DNA from: Deltaproteobacteria bacterium UBA6106 | GTDB taxonomy: Bacteria; Desulfobacterota; Syntrophorhabdia; Syntrophorhabdales; Syntrophorhabdaceae | Reading direction: 5' to 3' | DNA length: 64,000 nt | Assembly: GCA_002428485.1 (NCBI GenBank) | Contig: DIWM01000045.1 | Location: 139,157-203,156 of the forward strand | Shown: in pieces, positions 50,936 to 59,688 of the stretch | Layout: each line of letters opens with the position of its first letter | Numbering within the stretch: the stretch's first letter is position 1 | Made by a program: the position numbers and the translations under genes | Notes under the pieces: generated by a model | Told to the model about the DNA's origin: nothing | The model's input: only the letters and a program-made list of their open reading frames with translations | The model's database searches: none

Positions 50936-53032
50936 ATGGTACTTACAGAAGTTTTTGGTTCTAAAGTTTTTAACGACAAGATCATGAAAGAGCGGTTACC
51001 CAGACAGATCTACAATGCCCTGAAAGAAACGATTGAAAAAGACATACCCCTGCAGCCTGATGTTGCCGACGTGGTCGCAAACGCCATGAAGGATTGGGCC
51101 ATTGAGAAGGGTGCAACACACTATACACATTGGTTCCAGCCTTTAACCGGCATAACGGCAGAAAAACATGACTCCTTTATATCCCCCTCTCCGGATGGCA
51201 GCGTGATCATGGAATTCTCCGGTAAGCAATTGATACAGGGCGAACCGGACGCCTCTTCCTTTCCAAGCGGCGGTTTGCGCGCAACATTCGAAGCGAGGGG
51301 ATATACTGCCTGGGACTGCACCTCGCCGGCGTTCCTGAAGACAGACGAAGCCGGCAACGTAACGCTCACGATACCTACGGCATTCTATTCTTATAATGGC
51401 GAGGCCCTCGACAAAAAAACTCCCCTGCTCCGGTCTATGGCAGCTTTGTCAAAACAGGCTATCAGGGTCTTGAAGGCGCTTGGCAACACCACCTCGAACA
51501 AGGTGACCTCGACCGTGGGCCCCGAACAGGAATACTTCCTGGTAGATAAAAAATTCTATCTGGAACGGCTTGACCTGATGCTGGCAGGGCGAACGATCTT
51601 CGGTGCGCCGGCCCCTAAAGGGCAGGAGCTTGAAGATCAGTATTTCGGTACTATAAAAGACAGGGTTTCCGACTATATGCAGGACCTTAACAAAGAACTA
51701 TGGAAGATCGGCATTACATCAAAGACACAGCACAACGAGGTAGCACCGGCACAATATGAGATGGCCCCTATCTTTGCAACCGCAAATATCGCCACCGACC
51801 ACAACCAGCTCGTTATGGAAACCATGCAGAAGGTCGCCTTCCGCCATGAACTTGTTTGTCTGCTCCATGAAAAACCCTACGCCGGCATAAACGGTTCAGG
51901 GAAGCACAATAACTGGTCGCTCTCAACGAATGACGGCATCAACCTGCTGGAACCAGGCAAAACGCCCAGCGAGAACCTGCAGTTTTTATTGTTTGTATGC
52001 GCATTGCTGAAGGCCGTTGATACCCATGCCGACATCCTTCGGGCTACCTGCGCGACCGCCGGCAACGATCATCGCTTAGGCGCCAATGAGGCGCCGCCGG
52101 CAATCGTCTCCATCTTTATGGGCGAGGAGTTGACAGAGATACTCGATAAGATTTCAAAGGGTGCGAAGATCATCTCGAGGGGCGTGCAATTTGTCAGCGT
52201 CGGCGTCGATACGCTGCCTAAGATTCCCAGAGATAACACGGACCGCAACAGAACATCTCCCTTTGCCTTCACCGGCAATAAGTTCGAATTCAGGATGGTG
52301 GGCTCGGCACAGTCGATTGCCGGACCGAATGTGGCATTAAATACCATCGCAGCCGATGTATTTGACGAAATAGCCACCCGCCTGGAAAAAGCCAGGGACA
52401 AAAATTCCGAGGCAGGAGCGATCATCGGGGAAATCTATAAAAAACATAGCAGGGTAATATTCAATGGAAATAATTACTCAGAAGAATGGGTAAAAGAGGC
52501 TGAGAAGCGCGGCTTGCCTAATGTAAGAAATGCCGTCGATGCATTAAAGGCATTCGTTACCGATAAATCCCTGAAGCTCTTTGAAAAGCACAGGATCCTC
52601 TCGCCAAAAGAGCTCCATTCCCGTTATGAGATCTATGTAGAGCACTACGCGAAACAGATCAATATCGAAGCGCTGCTGGCGATCGATATGGCGAAAAAAC
52701 AATTGTTACCTGCCGCAATCGAATACGCTACTTTTCTCTCAGACTCGATCAGCAGTTTCAAGGCGGCATCAGTTCCTTCCCCCGTTCAGCAAAACATCCT
52801 GAAGCAACTGGGTTCTTTGCTCGCATCATCCTATAAGAGCCTGGAAAAGCTTGAAGCAGCGGTTGCAAAAACTCAGGAGATCACTGATGTCGTGAAAAGG
52901 GCGGAGGGCTGCCGGGATAAGGTTGTCACGGCAATGCAGGCTCTGCGCGCCGGTATCGATGCCCTGGAGATGATCGTCCCCAGGGATATGTGGCCCGTTC
53001 CCACTTACTCGGAGCTGCTGTTTAAACTGTAA
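50936..53032 (+). CDS. glnN: Type III glutamine synthetase
   Basis: A 698-residue enzyme, the usual length for GSIII (about 700 residues against 450-470 for GSI). It has ATFEARGYTAWDCTSPAF, the metal/glutamate region GPEQEYFLVD, HNEVAPAQYEMAPIF and ATAGNDHRLGANEAPPAI. It makes glutamine from glutamate, ammonia and ATP in the cytoplasm. ATG 50936 follows AAGGAGGAG; the longer frame starts before that site. It is alone in its unit; no PII or ammonium-transporter gene is near. Confidence 0.94.
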   Translation: MVLTEVFGSKVFNDKIMKERLPRQIYNALKETIEKDIPLQPDVADVVANAMKDWAIEKGATHYTHWFQPLTGITAEKHDSFISPSPDGSVIMEFSGKQLIQGEPDASSFPSGGLRATFEARGYTAWDCTSPAFLKTDEAGNVTLTIPTAFYSYNGEALDKKTPLLRSMAALSKQAIRVLKALGNTTSNKVTSTVGPEQEYFLVDKKFYLERLDLMLAGRTIFGAPAPKGQELEDQYFGTIKDRVSDYMQDLNKELWKIGITSKTQHNEVAPAQYEMAPIFATANIATDHNQLVMETMQKVAFRHELVCLLHEKPYAGINGSGKHNNWSLSTNDGINLLEPGKTPSENLQFLLFVCALLKAVDTHADILRATCATAGNDHRLGANEAPPAIVSIFMGEELTEILDKISKGAKIISRGVQFVSVGVDTLPKIPRDNTDRNRTSPFAFTGNKFEFRMVGSAQSIAGPNVALNTIAADVFDEIATRLEKARDKNSEAGAIIGEIYKKHSRVIFNGNNYSEEWVKEAEKRGLPNVRNAVDALKAFVTDKSLKLFEKHRILSPKELHSRYEIYVEHYAKQINIEALLAIDMAKKQLLPAAIEYATFLSDSISSFKAASVPSPVQQNILKQLGSLLASSYKSLEKLEAAVAKTQEITDVVKRAEGCRDKVVTAMQALRAGIDALEMIVPRDMWPVPTYSELLFKL

Positions 53033-53041
53033 ACCTGAAAG

Positions 53042-53219
53042 GCGGCTGATAGTTCATAGCTCATGGCTCATAGCAACAGCAAGAACCCGATATGCAGCAA
53101 ACAGTATGCATGAAAATCCTTTACTGTCTGCTCTCTGCTGTGTATTACGTTTTGTCTTTGCCATCAGCTATGAGCTGTCAGCCATGAGCCGGTTTTACGA
53201 CTCACGACTCACGGGTGTT
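53042..53219. repeat. Composite of families B and A
   Basis: A B left arm with CTGATAG, TTCATAG, CTCATGG, CTCATAG units and the ATAGCAACAGCAAG module (53042-53090) faces a B right arm (53161-53190); an A right arm follows (53195-53219). It is the same layout as 37623-37700. Confidence 0.8.
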
Positions 53220-53253
53220 CTGCCCGCATTTCACGGGATTCATCCCCTTCCGT

Positions 53254-54057
53254 TTACGGTTTCTCCGGTTCCGTCACAACGATACGCCAGAAGCCGTCGT
53301 AAAGCGATACCGTTTTCCAGTGGGCCTTCTTCTTGATCACCTGCTGCGTCCCCGGTTTCACATACCGGTAGGAACCTGACCCTTCCTCCTGGCTGACGAT
53401 GTACCCCACAAGCCCCTTCAGTTCTGGAAAACCTTGATATTCAGCGCTCTTCAGGACATTCCTCCTTGCCTGGGCAGGATCGGAAGAAAATACATGCGTG
53501 CCATCGCCCTGAATGACAAGGATCATTATTCCTTTCCCCAATGTCAGGCCCTTTAAGGCATCTTTCACCAGAAGCTCAGGGGCAAAGTATATGCCCACGG
53601 ACCCGACGAATTCGTTCCGGGCGTTGAATACCGGGTAGCCGAAGAGCGCCGCCTGCGTTTCTTCTATGCCGATAAAGAGCTCGCTGAAAACAGGCTTTTT
53701 ATTCTTCATGATCCCTGCTGTCACGGACTGCGCCGACAGGTTCGACCCTTCATGCTTTCTGTATCTTTCAGGTTCCATTATCTCTATTACCCCTTTGGCA
53801 TTGAGGAAGGAACAATCGATCGCGTAGGGCTTCCCGGCGCAGAGGCTTTGTACGGTCCCCCTCATATCGGAATGCGCATCAAGCCCTTTGCCGATACGGC
53901 CGGCTGCCCCGGAGAGGCCTTTGTCCACCTCTTTGAGGACCGCAGAGATCCTCTTGACGGCTTCGTCGAGCGTGGCCGTTGCCGGGTCGGCTCCGAAGGA
54001 CGTTGCCGAAACACCGAAAAACATCATTACCGATAATATGACAATAAACGCTTTCAT
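53254..54057 (-). CDS. Secreted Cache-domain protein
   Basis: A 267-residue protein with a Sec signal peptide (to TSFGA) and no C-terminal membrane or signalling domain. The rest is one extracellular Cache-type sensor domain: LFGYPVFNARNEFVGSVGIYF is the typical beta-sheet core, and the C-terminus has KAHWKTVSLYDGFWRIVV. Free Cache proteins may bind a ligand for a separate receptor. ATG 54057 follows AAGGAGGGC. The neighbour is divergent. Confidence 0.8.
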   Translation of the reverse strand: MKAFIVILSVMMFFGVSATSFGADPATATLDEAVKRISAVLKEVDKGLSGAAGRIGKGLDAHSDMRGTVQSLCAGKPYAIDCSFLNAKGVIEIMEPERYRKHEGSNLSAQSVTAGIMKNKKPVFSELFIGIEETQAALFGYPVFNARNEFVGSVGIYFAPELLVKDALKGLTLGKGIMILVIQGDGTHVFSSDPAQARRNVLKSAEYQGFPELKGLVGYIVSQEEGSGSYRYVKPGTQQVIKKKAHWKTVSLYDGFWRIVVTEPEKP

Positions 54058-54187
54058 ATGCCCTCCTTTATTTCCCCTCCTGCCGTCCATAGGTATTATA
54101 AATTCATTTTTAGTACGCGGATGACGGCCTGTCAACTGAAAAACAACTCATGAAAATAACCACTTCACGGCGTCTCAATAGGGTGTC

Positions 54188-54216
54188 TTGACATCCAGCC
54201 TTTATGTACATAACTT
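54188..54216 (+). promoter_or_regulatory. Possible promoter of the rhodanese gene
   Basis: TTGACA, 17 bases, TAACTT; the -10 box is weak. Confidence 0.35.
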
Positions 54217-54247
54217 TAGAGACAAATCAAATCAAGGAGGCTTGGTT

Positions 54248-54649
54248 ATGAGAACAAAGCTATTGATCGTATTAGCGGTTGCAACCTTTATCTTCGGGGC
54301 GCTTGCCGGCAACTCGATGGCTGCCCAAAAGGCGTCATATGTGGACGTGACCCCTGCCGAAGCAAAGGCGCTCATCGAAAAGACCCCTGACATCATCATC
54401 ATCGACGTTTCACCTGCATACGCTAAGGGGCACCTGCCAAAAGCTGTCAATTACTACCTCGGCGACGGCTCCCTCGACAAAGCCATCCCGACATTGGACA
54501 AGGCGAAGACATACCTTGTCTACTGCCACGTAGACAGGGTATCCATCCAGGGTGCTCAAAAGCTCGTCGATGCAGGTTTCAAGAAAGTATACCGGCTCAA
54601 GGGCAATTACAAGGCGTGGGTTGACGCCGGCTATCCGATCGAAAAGTAG
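54248..54649 (+). CDS. Periplasmic rhodanese-domain protein
   Basis: A 133-residue protein with a Sec signal peptide (to NSMAA). One rhodanese domain follows: PAEAKALIEKTPDIIIIDV, then the active-site loop VYCHVDRVS with the catalytic Cys, and GFKKVYRLKGNYKAWVDAG near the end. It may carry sulfane sulfur or bind other oxyanions. ATG 54248 follows AAGGAGGC. A strong hairpin ends the unit. Confidence 0.88.
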   Translation: MRTKLLIVLAVATFIFGALAGNSMAAQKASYVDVTPAEAKALIEKTPDIIIIDVSPAYAKGHLPKAVNYYLGDGSLDKAIPTLDKAKTYLVYCHVDRVSIQGAQKLVDAGFKKVYRLKGNYKAWVDAGYPIEK

Positions 54650-54678
54650 TTCTGGGTAAAACAGCCAGAATACATCTC

Positions 54679-54716
54679 ATCAGGAGAGCGGCTTTACAAC
54701 AGCCGCTTCTCCTGAT
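54679..54716 (+). terminator. Hairpin terminator after the rhodanese gene
   Basis: ATCAGGAGAGCGGCT pairs with AGCCGCTTCTCCTGAT with one bulged base. The T run after it is short (GTTTCC). Confidence 0.6.
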
Positions 54717-54820
54717 AGTTTCCGAGATTGAACGATACCCTGAAAACTGAGCGCTGAAAAATACATAGCGACACACCCATGTGGCGTGAGAGCGTAACTC
54801 AATAAACGCTATAAACGGGG

Positions 54821-55342
54821 TTAATTTTTCGTCGCTATATGTTCGAGGACCGTCGGGAGGGCCTGCCTGAACCACGGTGTGTATTTCTGCGGGGCACTTT
54901 GAACATCTTCAAGCAGCGCGTCGGCCGGGACGAAGGCGAACTCCTCTACCTCGTTCCTGTCCGGTGTCACGTCGCCGCCGTATGTGCCCATGAAAACATG
55001 GTCGATCTCGTGCTCGCCATAGGTGGAATCATAATCGGCTTTATAATAAAAAGAGAACAGGAATTTAAGGGGACAGGTAAAACCGAGCTCTTCACGGAGG
55101 CGTCTTGTTGTTGCTTCTTCGAGGCTTTCCCCTTTTCTCGGATGGGAGCAGCAGGCGTTCGTCCAGTAGCCGGGCCACGTCTTCTTCGAACCCGACCTCT
55201 TGTGAATGAGCATCTCGCCCTTCGAATTGAAAATGAATATGGAAAAGGCCCGGTGCAGTTTTGCAGGGATCAGGTGGCATTCATCCTTTTCCCCCCAACC
55301 TATCTCCTTATCCTCTTTGTCAACGATGATCAGCTCATCCAT
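54821..55342 (-). CDS. idi: Isopentenyl-diphosphate delta-isomerase type 1
   Basis: A 173-residue Nudix-fold enzyme that interconverts isopentenyl and dimethylallyl diphosphate. LHRAFSIFIFNSKGEMLIHKR, WTNACCSHPRKGES (catalytic Cys in the NACCSHP loop) and the Glu in GEHEIDHVF match E. coli Idi, as does the Nudix helix RRLREELGF. Precursors then feed quinone and lipid-carrier synthesis. It is monocistronic, with a weak ribosome site. Confidence 0.92.
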   Translation of the reverse strand: MDELIIVDKEDKEIGWGEKDECHLIPAKLHRAFSIFIFNSKGEMLIHKRSGSKKTWPGYWTNACCSHPRKGESLEEATTRRLREELGFTCPLKFLFSFYYKADYDSTYGEHEIDHVFMGTYGGDVTPDRNEVEEFAFVPADALLEDVQSAPQKYTPWFRQALPTVLEHIATKN

Positions 55343-55417
55343 GGTTTTCTATAATATCCCGGCACGCTAAATGTCAACAGAAATGTATGAGGATCAGCGA
55401 TCTGTTTTTTATCTTTT

Positions 55418-55667
55418 ATCCCAGATTTTCCATTAGGATTAGCACAGTGTCAGGCTCTTCCCCGCAAACACGCTCCATCGATAGGTCCCCTAAAGCAGCG
55501 CTTCGGGGTAACAATATTCCCTCTCCCCTCGCGGGAGAGGGTCAGGGTGAGGGGGAATGATACAGCCGAGTTTCCTCGCCTCACGACGGTTTGCTATAGG
55601 AACGGTTTCATTGCGAGGTCAGTCTCGATCAACAAGCCTGACACTGTGCTAATGACTTATCCGGGAT
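55418..55667. mobile_element. MITE-like element with inverted termini, carrying element F copy 2
   Basis: A perfect 19-bp inverted repeat (55438-55456 and 55635-55653, ATTAGCACAGTGTCAGGCT) has weaker outward extensions with ATCCCAGAT (55418) and ATCCGGGAT (55659). Inside, in reverse orientation, lies a copy of element F (about 55489-55561). There is no coding capacity. The 394-base gap before the MFS gene is mostly this element. Confidence 0.55.
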
Positions 55668-55736
55668 TATATAATTGCTTGACACTATATTCAAATAAGA
55701 GGAGAATAAAACAAAATTTTCGTATGGTTGCTCTTT

Positions 55737-57011
55737 ATGTCCGGCGGAACATATGAATCATCGCATATAAAACAAAATCCAATAGCCAGCATTATCGGCA
55801 ATGTTCTCGAGTGGTATGATTTTGCCGTATTTGGCTACCTTGCCCCGATAATCAGCCACCAGTTCTTTCCTTCCGAAGACAAGATGGCCGGTCTCATCAA
55901 GACCTTCGGCGTCTTTGCCATAGGCTACGTGATCCGTCCTCTTGGAGGGATAATATTCGGCCAGATAGGGGACCGCTACGGCAGGAAAAAGGCGCTTATT
56001 GCTTCCGTAGCAATGATGGCAATCCCCACAACGCTTGTCGGGTGTCTGCCGACTTACGCCCAGGCAGGCATCCTGGCGCCGATCCTTATGCTTATACTCA
56101 GGGTACTTCAGGGTTTTTCCGTAGGCGGCGAGCTGATCGGCTCTATTTCATACCTTGTGGAGGTAGCGCCTCCGAGCCGCCGCGGATATCTCGGCAGCTG
56201 GTCGCTCTTCAGTGCTGTGACAGGGATATTGCTCGGTTCAATTGCGGGCGTTCTCGTTCATTCCATTATCCCGATAGATACGCTCCAGGTCTGGGGATGG
56301 CGCCTGCCCTTTCTTGCAGGCCTTGTCATCGGGGCCACAGGGGTGTGGATGCGCCGTTCGATGACTGAATCACCTGAGTTTCTGAACGCGGCAAAGACAG
56401 GCCAGATACAAAAGGCTCCTGTTATCGAGGCTCTTCGTACCGCTCCCGGAAAGATCCTCCAGGTACTCCTTATGAATATGGTCATGGGTACCGGTTTATA
56501 TATGCTTTTCCTCTGGATGCCTACCTACCTCCAGAACATCCTTCATCCTCCTGTTCCTCACGCCCTTCTGATAAACTCTATAGCCATGCTTCTCCTCATA
56601 TGCGTGATGCCCTTCGCCGGATGGCTTTCCGATAAGACCGGACGGAGACCTATCCTTCTCACCGCGGCCCTTGGAATGGGAATAACAGTTTATCCGTTGT
56701 TCCTTTTGATCGACAGGGGCGATCCATTGATGGTCTTCATTGCCCAATGCGTATTCGCCATATGGGTCGGCGCCCTTTACGGGGTCATGCCTGCGACAAT
56801 GGGAGAGCTTTTTCCGGCAAATATACGATACAGCGCTATGGGTTTGGGTTATAATACGGCCTTCGCGTTCTTCTGCGGCACGGCACCGATGGTAAGCACC
56901 TATCTTATCAAGAAAACGGGGATCATCACTGCTCCCGCAGTGTACCTCATAATCCTCGTATTGGTCGGCCTGCCGGCATACGTCCTTCTGAGAGGCGAGA
57001 AGTCGCAATAA
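55737..57011 (+). CDS. MFS transporter, metabolite:H+ symporter group (ProP/KgtP-like)
   Basis: A 424-residue transporter with 12 helices. SIIGNVLEWYDFAVFGYLAP at the start, IRPLGGIIFGQIGDRYGRKKAL between helices 2 and 3 and RVLQGFSVGGE are the MHS subgroup motifs, shared by proline/betaine, citrate and 2-oxoglutarate carriers. The substrate cannot be assigned. ATG 55737 is preferred over TTG 55728; neither has a clear ribosome site. A repeat element lies 70 bases upstream. Confidence 0.85.
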   Translation: MSGGTYESSHIKQNPIASIIGNVLEWYDFAVFGYLAPIISHQFFPSEDKMAGLIKTFGVFAIGYVIRPLGGIIFGQIGDRYGRKKALIASVAMMAIPTTLVGCLPTYAQAGILAPILMLILRVLQGFSVGGELIGSISYLVEVAPPSRRGYLGSWSLFSAVTGILLGSIAGVLVHSIIPIDTLQVWGWRLPFLAGLVIGATGVWMRRSMTESPEFLNAAKTGQIQKAPVIEALRTAPGKILQVLLMNMVMGTGLYMLFLWMPTYLQNILHPPVPHALLINSIAMLLLICVMPFAGWLSDKTGRRPILLTAALGMGITVYPLFLLIDRGDPLMVFIAQCVFAIWVGALYGVMPATMGELFPANIRYSAMGLGYNTAFAFFCGTAPMVSTYLIKKTGIITAPAVYLIILVLVGLPAYVLLRGEKSQ

Positions 57012-57013
57012 AA

Positions 57014-57148
57014 TACCCCGCCACAAGCGGCGGGGTATCAGGGGATAGAAACGGCATGATCATGCCCCCTCACCCTGACCCTCTCCCGCGAGGGGAGAGG
57101 GAACGGTGTCACCTCGCTGCACTCTGCGGGGAATCATTCGGATTGAAT
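57014..57148. repeat. GC-rich element F, copy 3
   Basis: Head hairpin TACCCCGCC-acaagc-GGCGGGGTA, then TATCAGGGGATAGAAACGG, the CTCTCCCGCGAGGGGAGAG palindrome and the tail AATCATTCGGATTGAA. It begins three bases after the MFS stop. Confidence 0.85.
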
Positions 57149-57156
57149 TGACATTC

Positions 57157-57837
57157 TCAGCTTCTTATCTTCGCCGATGCGAAGATCATCCTTTCGTGGT
57201 TGTCTACCTCGGCGATAAGAGAATCCGAGTAGCGGGACAGGAACTTTTTCATGCTTCGCTCGGTGTAATACCGCAGGTGCGTCCTGTCGCGCCATGCCTT
57301 CTTGTTCGGCACGGCGACCAGTATATGCGATCCCGGTTCCAGAAACCTGATGACGTTCTCCATTACCTTATCGGGATTGATTACGTGTTCGAAGGTATGG
57401 GAGATGATCGCCGATGAGAACCTCTTCTCAAAGGTGACCGACTCGATATCGCCGACGACGAATCTGAGCCTGCCATTGCAGTCAGGATACTTTTCAGCGA
57501 GCGCATTCGCCATGTTGACCGCATAGGGCGAGATGTCTATGCCGGTGACCACGAACCCTTTTCTTGCGAGTATGATATCGATCTCGCCGCTGCCGCACCC
57601 GACATCGAGCACATCATTCTTCAGATAAGGGTTGTTTATCAGGAAATTGACCAGGCCGCTTTGCTCCCAGAACTCGACCGTCGAGGCTTGGGGAAGGACC
57701 TTCTCCCTGTATATGTATGACTGGTCGTTGACAAGCACAAAATCAGAGGGTGAAATGTCCTTTGTTACACGCATCCTCGGATCATCGTCCGGGCGCCTCT
57801 TCTTTCGTTTAAAAATGCCGGGCAGCCTTATTTTCAT
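57157..57837 (-). CDS. Class I SAM-dependent methyltransferase
   Basis: A 226-residue protein. Motif I is VLDVGCGSGEIDIIL and the acidic strand 2 is VTGIDISPYAVNMA, followed by GDIESVTFEKRFSSAIISHTFEHV. It belongs to the Methyltransf_11/25 type; the basic N-terminus (KRKKRRPDD) is unusual and may bind membrane or nucleic acid. It may act on a quinone, sugar or lipid; no neighbour points to one. AAAGGACG precedes the ATG. Confidence 0.83.
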   Translation of the reverse strand: MKIRLPGIFKRKKRRPDDDPRMRVTKDISPSDFVLVNDQSYIYREKVLPQASTVEFWEQSGLVNFLINNPYLKNDVLDVGCGSGEIDIILARKGFVVTGIDISPYAVNMANALAEKYPDCNGRLRFVVGDIESVTFEKRFSSAIISHTFEHVINPDKVMENVIRFLEPGSHILVAVPNKKAWRDRTHLRYYTERSMKKFLSRYSDSLIAEVDNHERMIFASAKIRS

Positions 57838-57956
57838 ATCGTCCTTTCAATGCCGAACGGAAGCTTTTCGTTTTTGTTCTTCCTCGGACTTTTCCGTCAC
57901 TATTCTATAGTTTTCGAGCGCCTTGCGTCAAGTCTAAGAAGGAGGCGCCTCAGGGA

Positions 57957-58044
57957 TGAACTACCCCCTCACCCTGACCCTCTCCCGCGAGGGGAGAGGG
58001 AACGGTGTCACCTCGCTGCACTCTGCGGGGAATCATTCGGATTG
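57957..58044. repeat. GC-rich element F, copy 4 (head deleted)
   Basis: Only GAACTACC is left of the head; the CTCTCCCGCGAGGGGAGAG palindrome and the tail are the same as in copy 3 over more than 70 bases. Confidence 0.85.
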
Positions 58045-58078
58045 AAAAACCCCATGCGTACAGCCGCATGGGGTTTTT
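58045..58078. terminator. Perfect 14-bp hairpin, terminator of the CVNH gene
   Basis: AAAAACCCCATGCG and CGCATGGGGTTTTT around a 6-base loop. A- and T-tracts on both sides allow use on both strands. Confidence 0.8.
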
Positions 58079-58111
58079 CGTCGATACATAAAAGGGCGTC
58101 CGCTACGTCCG

Positions 58112-58588
58112 CTACTTGCCCTTTAATTTTCCGTTGTCATTCCAGATATCAGAATAATTTGCTGCGTTATTCAGGGTCGTGTATTTCGCTTTCCCTTTTT
58201 TCGGATTACAGTAGCAGCCCAAAGTGTTTCCCACCATTTTGCAGCACCAGCACGATCTCTGATAAGAGCCTACGTTCGGGAGGTTCACGCCGGTACACTC
58301 GAGCGTCCCGTTGCAATTTGAGATGTCGCCGCCGCTATTAGTACATCCGCTCACGTTATGTAACTGTGTTGTATTCCATTTCCCGTCCATCTTTTTGCAG
58401 CTGGCGCTGGTGATTCTATTCGCATCAGCATTATAATTAATGCTCTTGCAGGTCTTCTTATAGCTGCCGTTGGGCGGATCGTCAGCGTTGCAGGCTGAAT
58501 TACCGGCAAGCAGCAGCACGGCCACAAAACAGATCGTGATAATGACGATCTTCCATGTGCTGACAGGGATTCTCATTCTGTTCTTCAT
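58112..58588 (-). CDS. Secreted cyanovirin-N-homology (CVNH) protein
   Basis: A 158-residue, Cys-rich protein with a Sec signal peptide or lipoprotein-like N-terminus (to AGNSACNA). Two repeats of about 50 residues follow: GSYKKTCKS...SASCKKMDGKW...DISNCNGTLEC and GSYQRSCWCC...GNTLGCYC...SDIWNDNGKLKG. The pattern G-S-[FY]-x-x-[ST]-C, L-x-x-x-C and N-x-N-G-x-L is that of CVNH lectin domains, where two such repeats make one domain. A glycan-binding, secreted role is inferred. GGAGGTC precedes the ATG; it has its own terminator. Confidence 0.75.
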   Translation of the reverse strand: MKNRMRIPVSTWKIVIITICFVAVLLLAGNSACNADDPPNGSYKKTCKSINYNADANRITSASCKKMDGKWNTTQLHNVSGCTNSGGDISNCNGTLECTGVNLPNVGSYQRSCWCCKMVGNTLGCYCNPKKGKAKYTTLNNAANYSDIWNDNGKLKGK

Positions 58589-58693
58589 ACCGACCTCCGT
58601 GAGATATTTTTTGAAATCATTGCCTATAATCTCATTTATGTCAAGAATTTCATGCAGCCGGGCAGAACGAAGTGCGGCGGGATTCGTTAGGAG

Positions 58694-59578
58694 CTACGCC
58701 TTTCCTATATCCTTTCCCATTGTCTTCCAGAGCAGGTCTTCCATTTCCGCGGTCAGGCTCTGGGCTCCTCCTTCCTCCATTGCCTTGATCCGCATGTCAT
58801 AGACGCTTTCAAGCTGGGGCAGGAGCACTTTCACCTCGTGAGAGTTTTCCACTCTTGCGCTGATCAGATTGCGCTGCTCCAGGGCCCTTTCCAGATCTTC
58901 TTTATTAACAGGGATATTATACAGCATGTTTAATATTTCCATCAGCCTGACCTTCCCCAGGTAATCCTCTTCCAGCACAACGTACTGGGGCAAAGATACG
59001 ATGAGCGCGACCGCGTCGATCCCTGACGCCGCCGCCTCTTTCGTGATCAGGTTCGTGATGCTTGAAGGGCCATGATACGTGATGGGCAGGGCACCGACCT
59101 TCTTTATATCCCGGCGCGCCCCTTCGCCCATGCCATATCCGCTGACAAGCAGAGGCCTGGTGTGGGGCACCGAATCATACATGCTTCCCAAAAGAATGTA
59201 TTTCCTCGCCTTGAAGGTCTTGAGGAGCTTCACAACAGAACTTATAAAAAGCTCTGCATGGGCGTGAGGCTCCAGGAGGCGGATCAGGAAAAGGTCGTTC
59301 TGCCCTTCCCTTTTTGCATAGCGGATAAACGTATTGGGAATGGACATTCCCTGAATGCCTTCATCGAGGTTGATAGCGGGCCGGTATCGCGTAAAGTCGT
59401 AAAAATCGCCCGGTTTGGACAGCCTCCCCAGCTCCGCGGCCCCGAACTGCGCATCCAGTTCGTCCAGGACCATGCTCCCGACATTGTTGACGTCTATCCA
59501 GGGGTGAAGGGTAGCCAAAACGTAAGGTTCATTGCATTCCGGAACAGGTGTGCGTAATTTGAAGCTGCCTATTTTCAC
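58694..59578 (-). CDS. PAC2 family protein
   Basis: About 294 residues. The proteasome-assembly-chaperone-2 fold is seen in YVLATLHPWIDVNNVGSMVL, RKYILLGSMYDSVPHTRP and SGIDAVALIVSLPQYV; the C-terminal 60 residues are helical. Bacterial PAC2 proteins have no proven role. The start is taken as GTG 59578, six bases after GGGAGGAG (TTG 59581 is also possible); the ATG at 59611 lies upstream of the ribosome site. Confidence 0.82.
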   Translation of the reverse strand: MKIGSFKLRTPVPECNEPYVLATLHPWIDVNNVGSMVLDELDAQFGAAELGRLSKPGDFYDFTRYRPAINLDEGIQGMSIPNTFIRYAKREGQNDLFLIRLLEPHAHAELFISSVVKLLKTFKARKYILLGSMYDSVPHTRPLLVSGYGMGEGARRDIKKVGALPITYHGPSSITNLITKEAAASGIDAVALIVSLPQYVVLEEDYLGKVRLMEILNMLYNIPVNKEDLERALEQRNLISARVENSHEVKVLLPQLESVYDMRIKAMEEGGAQSLTAEMEDLLWKTMGKDIGKA

Positions 59579-59688
59579 CAATGTCTCCTCCCGACTGATT
59601 ATGTATTTCAATAAGGATTATACCAGATTTTTGCGCTTGCTGCCTATCTCCTTCAAAAATCTGAGGGAACTCAAAGCCGCTTAATGAA

